Below, in pieces: positions 44,870-56,249 of a DNA stretch of 64,000 nucleotides (the first letter of the stretch is position 1; every line of letters begins with the position of its first letter). The position numbers were made by a program, and so were the translations under genes. The notes beneath the pieces are model-generated. The model ran no database searches. It was not told where the DNA came from and saw only the letters and a list, made by a program, of their open reading frames with translations. This DNA is from Prochilodus magdalenae (taxonomy: Eukaryota > Chordata > Actinopteri > Characiformes > Prochilodontidae), in NCBI GenBank assembly GCA_024036415.1, contig JAMWET010003419.1, forward strand, positions 526,001-590,000, read 5' to 3'.

Positions 44870-45185
44870 GGGGCAGGAATACCTGCGGGGTGTGAGTAAC
44901 AGGATTCATAGACTGAGAGGAGGTGCTACAGTGCAGTGAATGTCTCTTCCCATGTGTGGAAAAAGGCTCCAAAGCAGATGTTAATGACTGGCAACAAGGA
45001 GTGACTGCATGGGGGCGTGCCAAAGACCATTGTGTGCAGGAAGTAGCTGAATTTGCAGGTGTATGGAAGTGTACCGTCTACCAGCTGTGGCTAAAACAGC
45101 TCAGAATTGTACCAGGGAAGACATCCACCAAATCTGCCCCAACTGTGCAATTCTCAGAGGCAAGAGTGTCTGAACATTGATGTGG
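44870..45185 (+). mobile_element. Tc1-like remnant, family 6 copy B
   Basis: Homologous in inverse orientation to 34150-34680. Truncated on the right, where the TA microsatellite follows after about 50 bp. Confidence 0.75.
44923..45180 (+). pseudogene. Tc1-like transposase N-terminal remnant, family 6
   Basis: Reads GSKADVNDWQQGVTAWGRAK, VQEVAEFAGVWKCTVYQLWL (helix-turn-helix), then PGKTSTKSAPTVQFSEARVS. No DD(E/D) motif. An 85-codon frame survives by chance. Confidence 0.7.
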
Positions 45186-45238
45186 CCTACATGATATCCA
45201 TGCCTAAACCAAATCAGATTTATATATGCAGTGTGTGT

Positions 45239-45253
45239 ATGTATATATATGTA

Positions 45254-45322
<69 letters not shown>
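45239..45322. repeat. (TA)n microsatellite
   Basis: About 80 bp of TA with two TGTA interruptions near its left end and a CACACA right end. Confidence 0.96.
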
Positions 45323-45329
<7 letters not shown>

Positions 45330-45539
45330 TTATACCTTTATTCAGAGAGCATATACTGAAAGACTTGCAATGCAAGTACTGTGATTGCTTGGCTCCAAAT
45401 TAGGCCTCAGAGACCGAATGTTATCTGATAATGCTCAAGATGTATTCATAAACACTGCACTAACACTATAAAATAACAATTCAACCATCCAGTACCTTCA
45501 TTACCGTGTCATGGAGCTGTGTTGTAATGAAACGCTTTA

Positions 45540-45800
45540 CAATAAGTGTACATAAATGAAGCAGCCATGATGCTTTAATAAAGGGCACATCAATTCAATT
45601 ATGTTTCCTTTTATGAAATGTTCATTAAAGAGGTATTCTGGTACTGTAACTGTCCTCCGGGGCTTGATGCTATCAGTAAGTCTGCGCGCAATGCGCTGCA
45701 CAGTGTTGTGTAGCAGATAATACAAACCACCCACGTGAGTCATAATGAGGTCTTTGATAAACATCAGGCTTCAGTTCCTTTTACATTCTACTCATATAGA
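45540..45800. promoter_or_regulatory. candidate cis-regulatory block
   Basis: Unique sequence with ATCAATTCAATTATG, GCGCGCAATGCGCTGC, CACGTGAGTCATAATGAGG and TTTGATAAAC. No repeat recognised. Function inferred from appearance only. Confidence 0.25.
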
Positions 45801-47639
45801 TTTAATGGAACAAAAGTTTCGACAGCGTTTAGTGAATTTATCGTGTTTGGGATCTTCAAACGTTCACTGGTTTTCTGCTAATGTATAAAAGGGCTGTGAA
45901 AAAGTATTAAAAATTACAACACGACTATCGAAGGAACCGTCAAATATGGAATGTAGAGCTGTGTAGGATGCTTTCTACTGCAGTAGCTTAGCATGCTAGA
46001 GCTTCACCACAACACAGCATGGGTTCATACCTGTACAGTAAAGTCTCATGTAGACAAGTTTAGAGAATAGCAACCCACAACTGAGAGTGTATCTTAATCA
46101 GCTAGCTTTGATCTTTATATTAGCAATACATTGATAGAGTGGAGACCACCCAATGTCACCCACAGATGGGAAAGCTGATGGGAAAGCTGACGGTCCACTG
46201 GTCCATTTTGCACAGCATTTTAGACAATATGTCCACACACGTCCCATTTATTCATTTTTCCTTCATTTCCTTTTCAACAATCATATCATGCCTAGTCATT
46301 ACTTTTATCCTCTCAGTTCTTTGTAATATACACTACCAGTCACACCACAGATAGCAGGCATATAGTGATCTGCTGACTTGATCAGGTCGCACTTGATTGT
46401 TTACCACTGTTGGTCCACCCTCAGACAACCCACATAAATGTCCTACTCTCAAGATCTACCTAGTTTTTACCTTCCTTAAACTGATTTAAAATACACATAG
46501 AGACTTTTATATTGGAAAATAAACTAAGGAAAATATTACCAAAGCCGCCGAGAAAAAAGAATAAGGGACAAGGCTATATAAAATCATTTAGTTGAAAATG
46601 TTGCTCACACAAAACTAATTGACTGAACAAATTTATAAAGCATAACAAACATGGAAGAGAAGGAAAAATAAGAAAATTGAACGGTAAGTGGAAAATAAAT
46701 GATGTGGCATTTTGTCTAAGACTCTGCTTAACTACTGGCGGGTTGGCCAAAAAATCGCTGAGAAAACACTAGTAGGCCGGCAGCTTTGCTTTTAATAACC
46801 CAACAGTGGTCTGTCATCCTCTTGGTGTCAGGGACTAAATGGTTTCTGATTATCATAAAGACAGGCTTACACTTAACAGTTCCAACTGATGAGATGTCTG
46901 AGACCATACATATCCTGATAAACCACGTAGAAGTTTGGTGTGTCACAGTATTATACTTCTGCCGTATTGCCACCTCTAATAAATACTGTATTCTGTTGCT
47001 TAAAAAACTTTTCTCTCTTTTTTGGACAGACCAAAAGAATTCGTTCCAAACTTGCTTAGAAATAAACCTTGTTCTATCAGCCTCCATTATCAGCTGCTTC
47101 ATCTTCCTGTAACATTCCTTTTTGGAGTTTTAAGGTGGACTGCATAATTCCACGAGAGCTATTTTACATATTCAATTTTATTCTAAAGTTAAGCATTAGG
47201 ATTCAGAATAAGGAAAACCTTCTATGGGTAGCTGTGTCTAAATCTCTGACTGGTACTGTATACATGCTAGATCTTGTACGCAGAACAGTAATCTGGGGGG
47301 TCCAGGGGTGGGCCAGCAGTGGCAGTCAATGGGGTGGCAACTTTACCAAGCCAGTGGACTCCTATATGCTCGCTATGTGGGTAGATGCTAGTATTAGTTT
47401 AGCGAGAAGGCCTGAACAGCTTTACACACCTCCACACAGGTGTATTTTGCATCTTTGAAGACTTGCTGTCACAAATTGAGAGAAGAAAGACTCAAATCTG
47501 AATGAATAATCCTCTGTAGCCTAATCGTTTGTGGAGATGTTAGCTTTTACTTCAATGTCCTTGTTAGCAGTGGAAGCTAGCATTAGCTTGGGGCTAACCC
47601 ACAAGCAATTATGACTCACTGACAGACACCTGCACTGAG
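45801..47639. other. unassigned sequence
   Basis: Includes open frames of 124 codons (minus, 46728-47102) and 108 codons (plus, 46786-47112) on the same DNA. Neither has a known domain. The mutual overlap and the lack of neighbouring exons make both doubtful. Confidence 0.35.
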
Positions 47640-48448
47640 GCAGGTTTGAAATGTTTTCAGAAAGTGGTTTTATTGTTGTTGGTGCCGTTTATTTCCCATT
47701 AGTCTGGAGATAAATGCGCTAGTCACGTGTATGCAGTGTGCTTTTCAGCGCAGTTCCAAATCACACCCAAAATAATCTAATCCAGTCAGTGACATGTGAG
47801 ATTTTTCGCTTTTAGCGATGGTCATTTCCTTAAGAATCTCACTCGAATCAAATCAAACGTGAGGCCAGACGTTTACGCCCAGTCAGGTATTCTTAACTGG
47901 CCTCCTAGAGCCTGCTACAAATCTGCAATTGCGAGATTCTGCCCAAATGAGATGCAATCGCAGTGGTGAACTGGACGGTGGTAGAGCGATAGTGTCTATA
48001 TCAATCAGACTGACTCACGCGGTGCAATAACAACGCGCTACTGAGCATCATTTAACCTTTACAGGGCCCATATTGATCCACACGCAGCTTATCAGGCTAC
48101 GATCAGAGCTCCGAGCCGGCCTCCACTTAGCGTCTCTGGGTGTTAGGATTCACCAAGCATTCCCCAGCAAGACAAAGCCGTCCCTCGGTGCTCGTTAGTT
48201 AGTAGTTCTCGTGTGGTCACACTTTTATTTTCTTATCTGCTTCGCGCTCACTTCATGCATTGCAACACACATGCTGCTTTGTTTCCAAAGACAAAGAAAT
48301 GCAGTCTTAGGTTCGAGATAGGAACCATGGAGGCTTTAAAGCTTGAGCATGCAGCTGAATCACACTGTAGCATCCTGTGACACTGTAGTCTACTATGGCT
48401 TTCACTGTGTGCAAGATTGTGGGTCAAATTTATGAAAGCAGGCGCTAA
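47640..48448. other. unassigned unique-looking sequence
   Basis: High complexity with many CG-containing words. It could be conserved non-coding DNA. No strong motif cluster and no gene. Confidence 0.3.
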
Positions 48449-48989
48449 TTACCAGTGGTCTACGCGTCCGCTGTATAACTCAAAATATAAATAACTGATC
48501 CCAAACTTTACAGGATTATAGTCTTTAGAAAACCCAGAGATTAAGAGGTTCAGTGTGTCATCTTCAAAGCACTGTAGATTAAAAGAGAAATGATAGAATG
48601 AATCCAAACTCCACAGGTCAACAGAGCGTGACATACCCTTTCCAACGAGCGTTGGATCGCTTTGGTAGCCCCGTATATCCAGAAACTGGATCATCAGAAT
48701 CACCAGCCTCTTCACCAGCTGTCTTATCTGAGGCACCCATGTTGTTAGTGTCATTATCACATGATCAGCAACTAGTCGACATCATGCTTCAGGCCTTATC
48801 GCTGAACAGTAAAGTCAAGTCGGCTCATTTCTGGAACCCCTACTATATGACGAATCCATTAAAGGGTGGTAGTTATGATGATCATGAAAAAGTAGGAGGG
48901 CGAAAATTCTGGTAATAAATACAGAATCATGAGCCATACAAGAACGTAGCATGCTCTCCCAAAAACAGAGAGTCTGGGATGGAGATGCT
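48449..48989. other. unassigned sequence open on both strands
   Basis: The plus frame (48598-48915, 105 codons) and the minus frame (48449-48760, 103 codons) overlap. The phrase ATCCAGAAACTGGATCATCA has the feel of a fish repeat, but I could not place it. Not called as coding. Confidence 0.3.
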
Positions 48990-49760
48990 CAACAGAGAAG
49001 TTTTCAGATTTCCTCTACATGCCGATACCAGATATGTTTATCTTCACGGGAGCTCCGCTCTAATAGACTTTTTAACTCCAGATCTCGGAGCAAAATTAAC
49101 ATACGGTGTAATTGAATCCCTGCTTCAAATTGCAGCAGTCCTATTGTAAATCATTCTCTCTGTGTTCTACAGCCTCCCACTCTCACTCTCAGCCACGTTC
49201 CTCGCGCGGAGGTAGGGCGTTTTCTGCCTCCGATAAGCACTAACAAATTACCCGAATTTCAAAATTAATGGCTGACTGCCTGCTACCGAGAGATATCATT
49301 GTGTCCCCATGAATATTTTGATTTTGCGATTAGATCAAAACGCAGCGAATTCCTAAACAGCAGCCACCAAGCTCGGATGATCATAGGGAAGGAAAAAAAA
49401 CTCCCTGTTTTTTAAAAAGAAGGACTAAATTGAATTCCTAGCGAATCTGCTGATATGGAATAATTAGGGAAAGTTCTGTATTTCTTTTTCCTTCGCTTTT
49501 TGCATGACTGTTGATCTCGGAGCGGTGTGATCTGCAGCCGTGTAAACTGTTTATTTATTTGTTTATTTTGTGCCACTTGCCAAATTCACCTTGCCACACG
49601 AGATAATGGATTTTATTATGATGTTAAAGAGGAAAGCGTTTACCACGAAGCCGCACACAATGCCAGAATGTGGGTTAAGGGGGGAAATGTCATGATTGAA
49701 AGCGCATTAGACAAGTAAACATCTGTAATAATTGAATAACATCTTTAATTGCAGTCTTCC
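48990..49760. promoter_or_regulatory. candidate cis-regulatory (conserved non-coding-like) block
   Basis: Unique, complex sequence with GGTGTAATTGAATCC, TTCAAAATTAATGGCTGAC, TTTTGCGATTAGATC and ATAATTGAATAACATC. A 63-codon frame at 49527-49718 ends NVMIESALDK-stop and is followed by TTAATTGCAG, which looks like an acceptor-type sequence. The frame has no known domain, so the regulatory reading is preferred. Confidence 0.33.
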
Positions 49761-50010
49761 AACTCCCCTTGCTCTTTTTCAGATTCCACCCAAGGGAAAG
49801 CAAACACATTGCATGGGTTCTATTAAGTATGTACTCCCCCCAAAGGCTGTGGAGAACCCTCAGGGCATTCTAGGCCCTCAAAAATATCAGTCATTTTTAT
49901 TTCGGTTTTAGTTCATAGAATCTGCAAGTGTACTCTAGCGAATGGAGGCAGGTCTCGGTATGAAACATCTGCACACAGAAGGAATTATCGGACAGGACTG
50001 AAACTCGGTG

Positions 50011-50215
50011 GTTGGTGTAGCTCAGCGGATAAGACCACTACCCGCCACGGAGCCACCACCACATGTGGGAGACTAGTCTGGGTGACTAGGCTGTGCTACA
50101 CCAATAAGAGTCCTTGGGCAAGACTCCTAACACTACACTGGCCTACCTGTAATATGATTAACCCTGTAAGTCACCCTGGATAAGAGTGTCAGCTAAATGT
50201 CATAAATGTAAATGT
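50011..50215 (+). mobile_element. tRNA-derived SINE (family 2), copy 3
   Basis: Head GTTGGTGTAGCTCAGCGGAT, then GAGTCCTTGGGCAAGACTCC and tail CATAAATGTAAATG. Unlike the other copies it lies on the plus strand, directly against the 5'-truncated Tc1-like copy D. Confidence 0.92.
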
Positions 50216-51293
50216 TTGACATTGTGAGACATGCAAATGATTCAAGTTTCATGCTCAGCTGTGCATATGACAAGGACAGGCCGAGAGATATCATTGTTTA
50301 CCTGACTGAACCAACAGCCACGACTACAGACATTCAGCAAGCAGTGATGCCTCCATGAGTTCACAATTGGCATATCACTGCACAGCACAGCCAAAGACTG
50401 CAATGGTGTTGTGCCAGTCTGTCATTCAGTCCCACTTTTGTCTTGGTGAAGACGACCAACGAATCTGTGTGTGGAGGCGCCGTGGGCAGCACCAAGATGA
50501 ATGGTTTGTCATGCATCATTTGTCCAGAAGACCTGGTGTACTGGAGCGGATTTATGTTGTTTCTCCAGGCCTATAGGGGGCGCAGGGTTTGCACAGTTCG
50601 CTATGTTGAGCAAATAGGAAAAAAATGAACAGGAAGGGTTTAGTTTTCTCATGGGTTAGGCGAAGCATGGTGTATATCTACTCAAGCCATCCACTCCTTT
50701 CTGTCCCTTTGAGTGGCAATACGAGTAAGTTTGAAGTTTTGTTTGATTGTCAGATAATATACATGTCATTATTGAAGTAAATTTGGGAAGTTTTAACGTG
50801 CTGTATATGTCAGTATAGTGAAGTCCAATTTGAAGTTAAAATTGGCCCTTTAATGCATCCTATACATAAAGGGAAATGTTTATTTGATTTAAGTGGACAT
50901 ATTATGATTTGTATACTGAGTATCTTTATGTATTTTGTATTGTTTCAGTTTCACACCTTTTTGCATTAAATTCTGTCCAAATACAACACGTGCCTGTTCC
51001 TTGGAGGAAGTGATGCAAGAGGGAGTTTAGCTGGCTGTGAATCTCAGTATAGGACACAGGGTCACATTGGGTGCAACAGTACACCTGGTGTCACATAGCA
51101 CAAAATCTGCAGGGGCTGTGTGAAGATATTCAAGATGCAAGTGTCTGGTGTGTTTGCCCAACCGTATAACTTCTGTATGTGTAACTCAGTAAATATTACC
51201 CATATCAGTCTAAATTCATCGTTAATTCATTAGTTCTGGTACTGCAGTCCCACACTTCAATCTGGGTGCAACTATTCTTTTGGCGATGAGTAT
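50216..51293 (+). mobile_element. Tc1-like remnant, family 2 copy D, interrupted
   Basis: Begins at TTTGACATTGTGAGACATGC (internal to the family, so the 5' terminus is lost), carries CTGAACCAACAGCCACGACT and GAATCTGTGTGTGGAGGCGC, and ends with CTGGGTGCAACTATTCTTTT near 51282. Family sequence stops at about 50574 and resumes at about 51058. The roughly 480 bp between are AT-rich, unassigned and bounded by TATAGG on both sides. Confidence 0.75.
50574..51057. other. unidentified insertion inside Tc1-like copy D
   Basis: About 480 bp absent from the other family-2 copies, with TATAGG at each junction as a possible target duplication. No coding capacity and no recognised family. Confidence 0.4.
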
Positions 51294-51849
51294 ATATCGT
51301 TACAGCTAAGCTTTAATTAATTAAGCTCCCATTAATTATGACTTCAGGAGCTGGACTGAAGGAGTTCTGTGTTGGGCTAAAGGACAAAATAGTTGTGGAC
51401 AGTGGAGAAGCCTCAGGCCCTTCTAGCTCTGATCACAAAGAAACAAAAATTCAGCAGGGCAGAAATCAGTAGGCCATCATGCAAATATCTGTCTGCAAGC
51501 ATTAAATCAACATCCTCATTTAATCGATTAATTCTGAATTGAAACAAAAGGACACTGTTCTTGAAAACTGTTCTTCTTGGTATCCAGGTAGATTCAGCAA
51601 AGTGAACTCCCCTTTTGGTTGGGAATTCACAAGGCCTAACATGCTCAAATAACTATCAGCATAACTAGGAAGTGACAGCGGAATCAACCAATCATGTGTT
51701 GATGTCCAGTAGGCGGGACCAAAGACAAATAAGAAGTCTTGGGTAAGTCACTAACTGTGAAAACTGTGAAATTGAAAATCAATCAATCATGTTGTTAGAA
51801 ATAGCCAACAGTCACTAATTCACTAAAAACTGATAAAAGCTTGAATATA
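51294..51849. other. unassigned sequence
   Basis: No gene recognised. Confidence 0.4.
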
Positions 51850-52375
51850 CAGGGGTTGGACAATGAAACTGAAACACCTGTCATTTTAGTGTGGGAGGTC
51901 TCATGGCTAAATTGGACAAGCCTGGTGGCCAATCTTCATTAACTGCACATTGCACCAGTAAGAGCAGAGTGTGAAGGTTCAGTTAGCAGGTAAGAGCACA
52001 GTTCTGCTCAAAATACTGCAATGCACACAGCATTATGGGTGACATACCAGAGTTCAAAAGAGGACAGATTGTTGGTGCACGTCTTGCTGGCGCATCTGTG
52101 ACCAAGACAGCAAGTCTTTGTGATGTATCAAGAGCCACGGTATCCAGGGTAATGTCAGCATACCACCAAGAAGGACGAACCTCCACCAACAGGATTAACT
52201 GTGGACGCAAGAGGAAGCTGTCTGAAAGGGATGTTCCGGTGCTAACCCGGATTGTATCCAAAAAACCACGGCTGCCCAAATCACGCTGTATTGGCCGCAA
52301 AAGGAGGCCCTACACCATACTAATAAATGATTGTGGTCTAAAACCAGGTGTTTCAGTTTCATTGTCCAACCCCTG
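51850..52375 (+). mobile_element. Tc1-like internal-deletion element, type B
   Basis: A 526-bp element with the same CAGGGGTTGGACAATGAAAC ends and TA target duplications (51848-51849, 52376-52377) as 4243-4775 and 36084-36616, but in the opposite orientation and with different deletion endpoints. Confidence 0.92.
52035..52324 (+). pseudogene. deleted Tc1 transposase retaining most of the DNA-binding domain
   Basis: The ATG at 52035 opens MGDIPEFKRGQIVGARLAGA, then the first helix-turn-helix (SVTKTASLCDVSRATVSRVM), a linker (YHQEGRTSTNRIN) and the GRPR-like region with the start of the second helical subdomain (CGRKRKLSERDVPVLTRIVS), to about residue 77. There the catalytic core is deleted. 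The native C-terminus (AVLAAKGGPTPY-stop, ending at 52324) follows out of frame, while the reading frame itself runs on through the terminal repeat to 52472 (145 codons). Type A copies stop after about 52 residues. A DNA-binding peptide could bind family ends, but this is speculation. Confidence 0.85.
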
Positions 52376-52884
52376 TATATCTTACAATGTCTGTTACAAG
52401 CTTCATGGCCCAATCTCAAGGCCTAATAGCCAAATAGCCGCAATTCGTCTATTAGGTAGAGTAGGTAGGTAGAGTCCTACTCACTCTTAACTACAAGCTG
52501 GTTTTAAAAGGTTATTGATCTATAGAGGGGGCTGAGGTTTTGGAGGTGGTAGCCTATTTATAAATATGCTATGAGAATATGGGAACAACATTGCTGAATG
52601 TATGTGGTTTTGTACAACAGTTAATTCTGAATCTGGCCTGATCTGAAGCTTTGTAGCCTTGCACAGTTTTTTCACAATACCTGCACCTAACCATCAGCAT
52701 GCTGCTAATGTGATGGCAGAACAATTAAATGAACAGGAATGAGCCAGAGACGAACTGAATAGAACTAGAACTTAGCAAAGATGGGCTATACAATGCTTTA
52801 CAGAAAAGGGGTCAGCCTTTGAAGTTACCCTGATGAAAAGATGAGAGGTCTCTATCCTTGACTGCCACATTCATAACCGTGCTG
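52376..52884. other. unassigned sequence
   Basis: No gene recognised. Confidence 0.4.
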
Positions 52885-53120
52885 CAACAACAGAACATAC
52901 CAGCATGCATAGTATGGTGCTGGGTCAAGCTGGAATAGTGTTGGTCTGGTGCTGGTTTAGTTGGTCACCCAGCATTGCCATATACACAACTTGTGCTGGT
53001 TTTACTGGTGACCTGTGTTCTGACCTCCATTGCCGCAGACCAGCATGCCAGCACCAAACGACAACATATGCTGGTTTTGATGGCGTCTAAACATGCTATG
53101 GGTTTTCCTAGTGGGGAAGC
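52885..53120. mobile_element. short palindromic repeat, ACCAGCATRTGCTGG type
   Basis: Several inverted and direct ACCAGC/GCTGGT words (CATACCAGCATGCATAG, TTGTGCTGGTTTTACTGG, GCAGACCAGCATGCCAGCAC, ATATGCTGGTTTTGATGGCG), ending CATGCTATGGGTTTTCCTAG. Typical of a common fish non-autonomous repeat. Confidence 0.7.
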
Positions 53121-53284
53121 GAGTCATTAAGGGAAATCTTTATTCATCTCTCATCTTTATGAATGTGCCAACACAGAAGGTGCCTTTTAATTATTCAGGA
53201 CTATGCGTCTCCCAGACAGCTACAAGCTAACTATGCTAACACACCGATCCTGTCCATAAAGTAATGTATTGGTGCTGAATGCTA

Positions 53285-53960
53285 CATGTGTCCTTGTAAA
53301 TGCTAATGCTAAGGGACAGTGCTAAAGCCCTCTTTGCAGTCATGTGCAGGGATACAGTGTGTTCATGTCCAAAATGGTAATGGTAAAAAGGGACATGATG
53401 TAACAGACACATTAGCTTGTGGTTTAAATATCACTTTTCATGTATTTGTGTGCATGCTAATGCTAGGGGACAACACAGAGATGCCGGTGCATGAACTATT
53501 AACCAAGAACAGGGTAAAATGTGACATGATGAAGGAGGTAGCCTGTGGATTAAATGTTTTTGCCCCATTTTTGATAAAAGATTCATGCATTCCTCTGCAC
53601 GCTAATGGTAAAGGACCGTGTTGAGGATGTTTTGCATGCAGGGCTGCCATTTTGTGTTTGTGAGGATATATTCCATAATTGGGGGTTAAAATGTGACATG
53701 ATGTTACACCTGTTAGCTTGTAGTTTAAATGTAGCCGTTTGCCCTATTTTTGATGAAAGCTTTATGCATTCTTCTATATGCTAATGCTAAAGGACAGTGT
53801 TGAGGTTTTTTTGCATGCACCCCATGTATTTTGCGTGTATATGTGATGCAGTAAAGGGGCAACATGATGTTGCAGGTGTTAGCTTGCAGTTCAAATAGCA
53901 CTTCTCACCTCGTTTTTGATGAAAGCTTCATACATGCTAATGCTAAGGGACCATGCTGTG
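53285..53960. repeat. degenerate tandem array, units of about 145-180 bp
   Basis: The core GCTAATGCTAAGGGACA-type word recurs at 53302, 53456, 53601, 53780 and 53936. Between cores each unit has ACATGATGTTACAG-like, TTAGCTTGTGGTTTAAAT-like and TTTTTGATGAAAGCTTCATG-like words in the same order. Four or so units, strongly diverged. Not a known satellite to me. Confidence 0.8.
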
Positions 53961-54179
53961 GTTGCAGAGAACGCAGAGCCTGTTTTCTTGTGTGTGCATG
54001 TTAGTGGGAGTTGTGTTGTTTAGCAAGGCAGCAGGCAGGCCTCTGCAGGAGTTTTGCAGAGAGGCCGGCATCTGTGGAGCCTCTCCTGGGACGGGCCAGT
54101 GAAGACTGAGCCTCGGCGACAAGCTGCTCATTAGCCAGAGCGGAAAGGAACCCTCACAGATGGCTGTCAGCGTTCAAAA

Positions 54180-54860
54180 ACACAGCCAGGCTTCAGCAGA
54201 CAATTCAATCGAGGTTTGAGTTCCTTCTGCTCCTTCGTATGACATTGCAATATTCCGGCGCTACTCGTTTATTTCCTTCCTGCTAGTGAAAAAAGGAAAG
54301 GAGAAAGAAAAGAGCCGAGCTCGCTGACATCTGAAAATGTGTTTTCTAATGAGTGTGCCGACTATCTAACAGGACCCCCCCTCCCACCCCCTGCTTGTCA
54401 TTCATCAGCCTAAATTACTGGCTCTGCTTTTGACGTTCCTTCAGCACCGCAGATGATGCCGTCGTCTGTTCCGTCAACGGCCCGGATGCGACCGCGCAAC
54501 AAAAAAGAAAAAAAAGGAAAGAAAGGAAATGCAGACCAGAGCGGGGGCTCCCAGAATCAATTAGTCTGTTTACCTGTCGCAGTTCAAAAAACGAGGCGCT
54601 CCCAAAGCCTCGCCACTCCTAGATCTCAGCCACTTCGTAAATAAACGGACCGCCGTCCAGATGTAAGACGCTGACGTTGATTCCATCAGCCCTGCCCGAT
54701 CTCATCAATCTCAAGGGGGACTAATTGCCGGGACACCTGGTGTGGCTCTAGGCTCTTGGAAGCGAAGGAGATGATACTGGAACGAGGCGAGCTTCACAAA
54801 CGTATGTGCCGTGACTCGGCAGCAGCTGACCGGAGAAGCGAGCCAATTTATTCCTTTCTT
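54180..54860. promoter_or_regulatory. candidate cis-regulatory block
   Basis: Unique, CG-containing sequence with GAATCAATTAGTCTG and GGGACTAATTGCCGGGACAC, among A/G- and C-rich simple stretches. No repeat signature. Weakly supported. Confidence 0.25.
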
Positions 54861-55307
54861 TTTTCCTAAAGCTTTGATATAGCCTGCTGTTAAGGAGCCA
54901 TGTGAATGCTAATGGCACATGCTCATTGGAAAATGTACAATTCTGATACAGTAGTGCTGTTAACTATGTATCGGTTTTAGGTTCATGTGCACAGTAAAAG
55001 TGAGCTGCACATGTGACCATCAACGAAATCTCTTCATTAAGTGAAGACCAGTCTCTTAATGCCGTGCTGGCAATGCATTCACACAAAGCTCGTCAGTATC
55101 TGCCCCCAGTGTAGCTGGTGCCTGTGCATGTCCATGGTGGTCACTGCTGAAGAGATGAGCATTCTGTCTCCTATTGTGCTCCCTATGACTGAATGAAAGA
55201 GGCACCATGTCGCCGTTATTGCTGGACGTGGTTTCTGGACACGGGGTTGCTTTGTGTGAAGTCCAAATTCAAATTCCAACAGTGTTGAGTATACAATAAA
55301 GTAAATG
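54861..55307. other. unassigned sequence
   Basis: No gene recognised. Confidence 0.4.
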
Positions 55308-55739
55308 AAGCAAAAGTATTCACCCCTCCTGGTGTTTTTCCTGTTTTGTTGTGTTCCAGCCTGGAACTAAACTGTATTTTTGGGAGGTTCCTGCTATTTG
55401 ATTTACACAACATCCCTACCACTTTTTAATATTTTGATATTCTGACACAAGCACACAAAAACAAGTACTTGGTAGAGCCGCATTCTTCTTCTGGGAGCTT
55501 ATCACATTTAGACACTGGAATTTCTACATATTCTTCAAGGCAAAACTGCTTCAGCTCCTTCAAGCTGGTGTACAGCAATCAGGCCATGCCACAGATTCCC
55601 AGTTGAATTGAGATCTTGGATTTGACTAGGCCATCCCAAGACACCAGTGTACCTTTAACACTGTTAGCACTGTGTCACTGACTTGCTTGGAAGATGAACC
55701 TCTATCCCAGTCTTAAGTCTCTGCCAAACTGAAACCTGT

Positions 55740-55925
55740 ATATATACACACTCACCACCCTCTCTATATTCCCTCTCTCTGTCCGTACAAACACATAACA
55801 CATCCGTTTAACACAGAAATCTCACACACACAGAACAAGCGCACACTTAGCCATGCACACATATACACACACACTTACATGCACCCTCACATACACACAC
55901 ACACACGTACAGACACACATTACCT
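55740..55925. repeat. CA-rich low-complexity block
   Basis: Interrupted CA/ACAC repeats with CT-rich patches, inside the Tc1-like element. Confidence 0.8.
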
Positions 55926-56249
55926 TGTGCTCATTCCTGTTATCCAGTGTTCATTCCTGTTACTAATTTGTTTTTTGTAAAAATAAAGATAACCATTTTT
56001 CATATCTTAGTTATGTTTGGTCCATTATTTATCCAGTTGTGTAATAAATTATATGATAAAAAAAAAATAAAAACTTAAGGTTTGGGTTTCCTTTAGAAAG
56101 AAAAAAAGACTTGCATGCATATATAGTGATTTTTTTTTGTCACTAATATCAATTATTTGAACATGTAACCAACCATTTCTCCAAAATAAACACTTTCTTG
56201 AGTGAAAAACAAAAGAATTAATTGACATGCTTTTAAACATGCTTTTTAA

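Noticed and set aside
45107..45403. Frames with YIYIYI runs on both strands
   Set aside because: Translation of the TA microsatellite fused to a Tc1 relic.
46728..47112. 124-codon minus and 108-codon plus frames on the same DNA
   Set aside because: Mutually exclusive, no domain, no neighbouring exons. Kept only as an unassigned note.
48598..48915. 105-codon plus frame with plausible composition
   Set aside because: Overlapped by a 103-codon minus frame and not recognised. Evidence too weak for a gene call.
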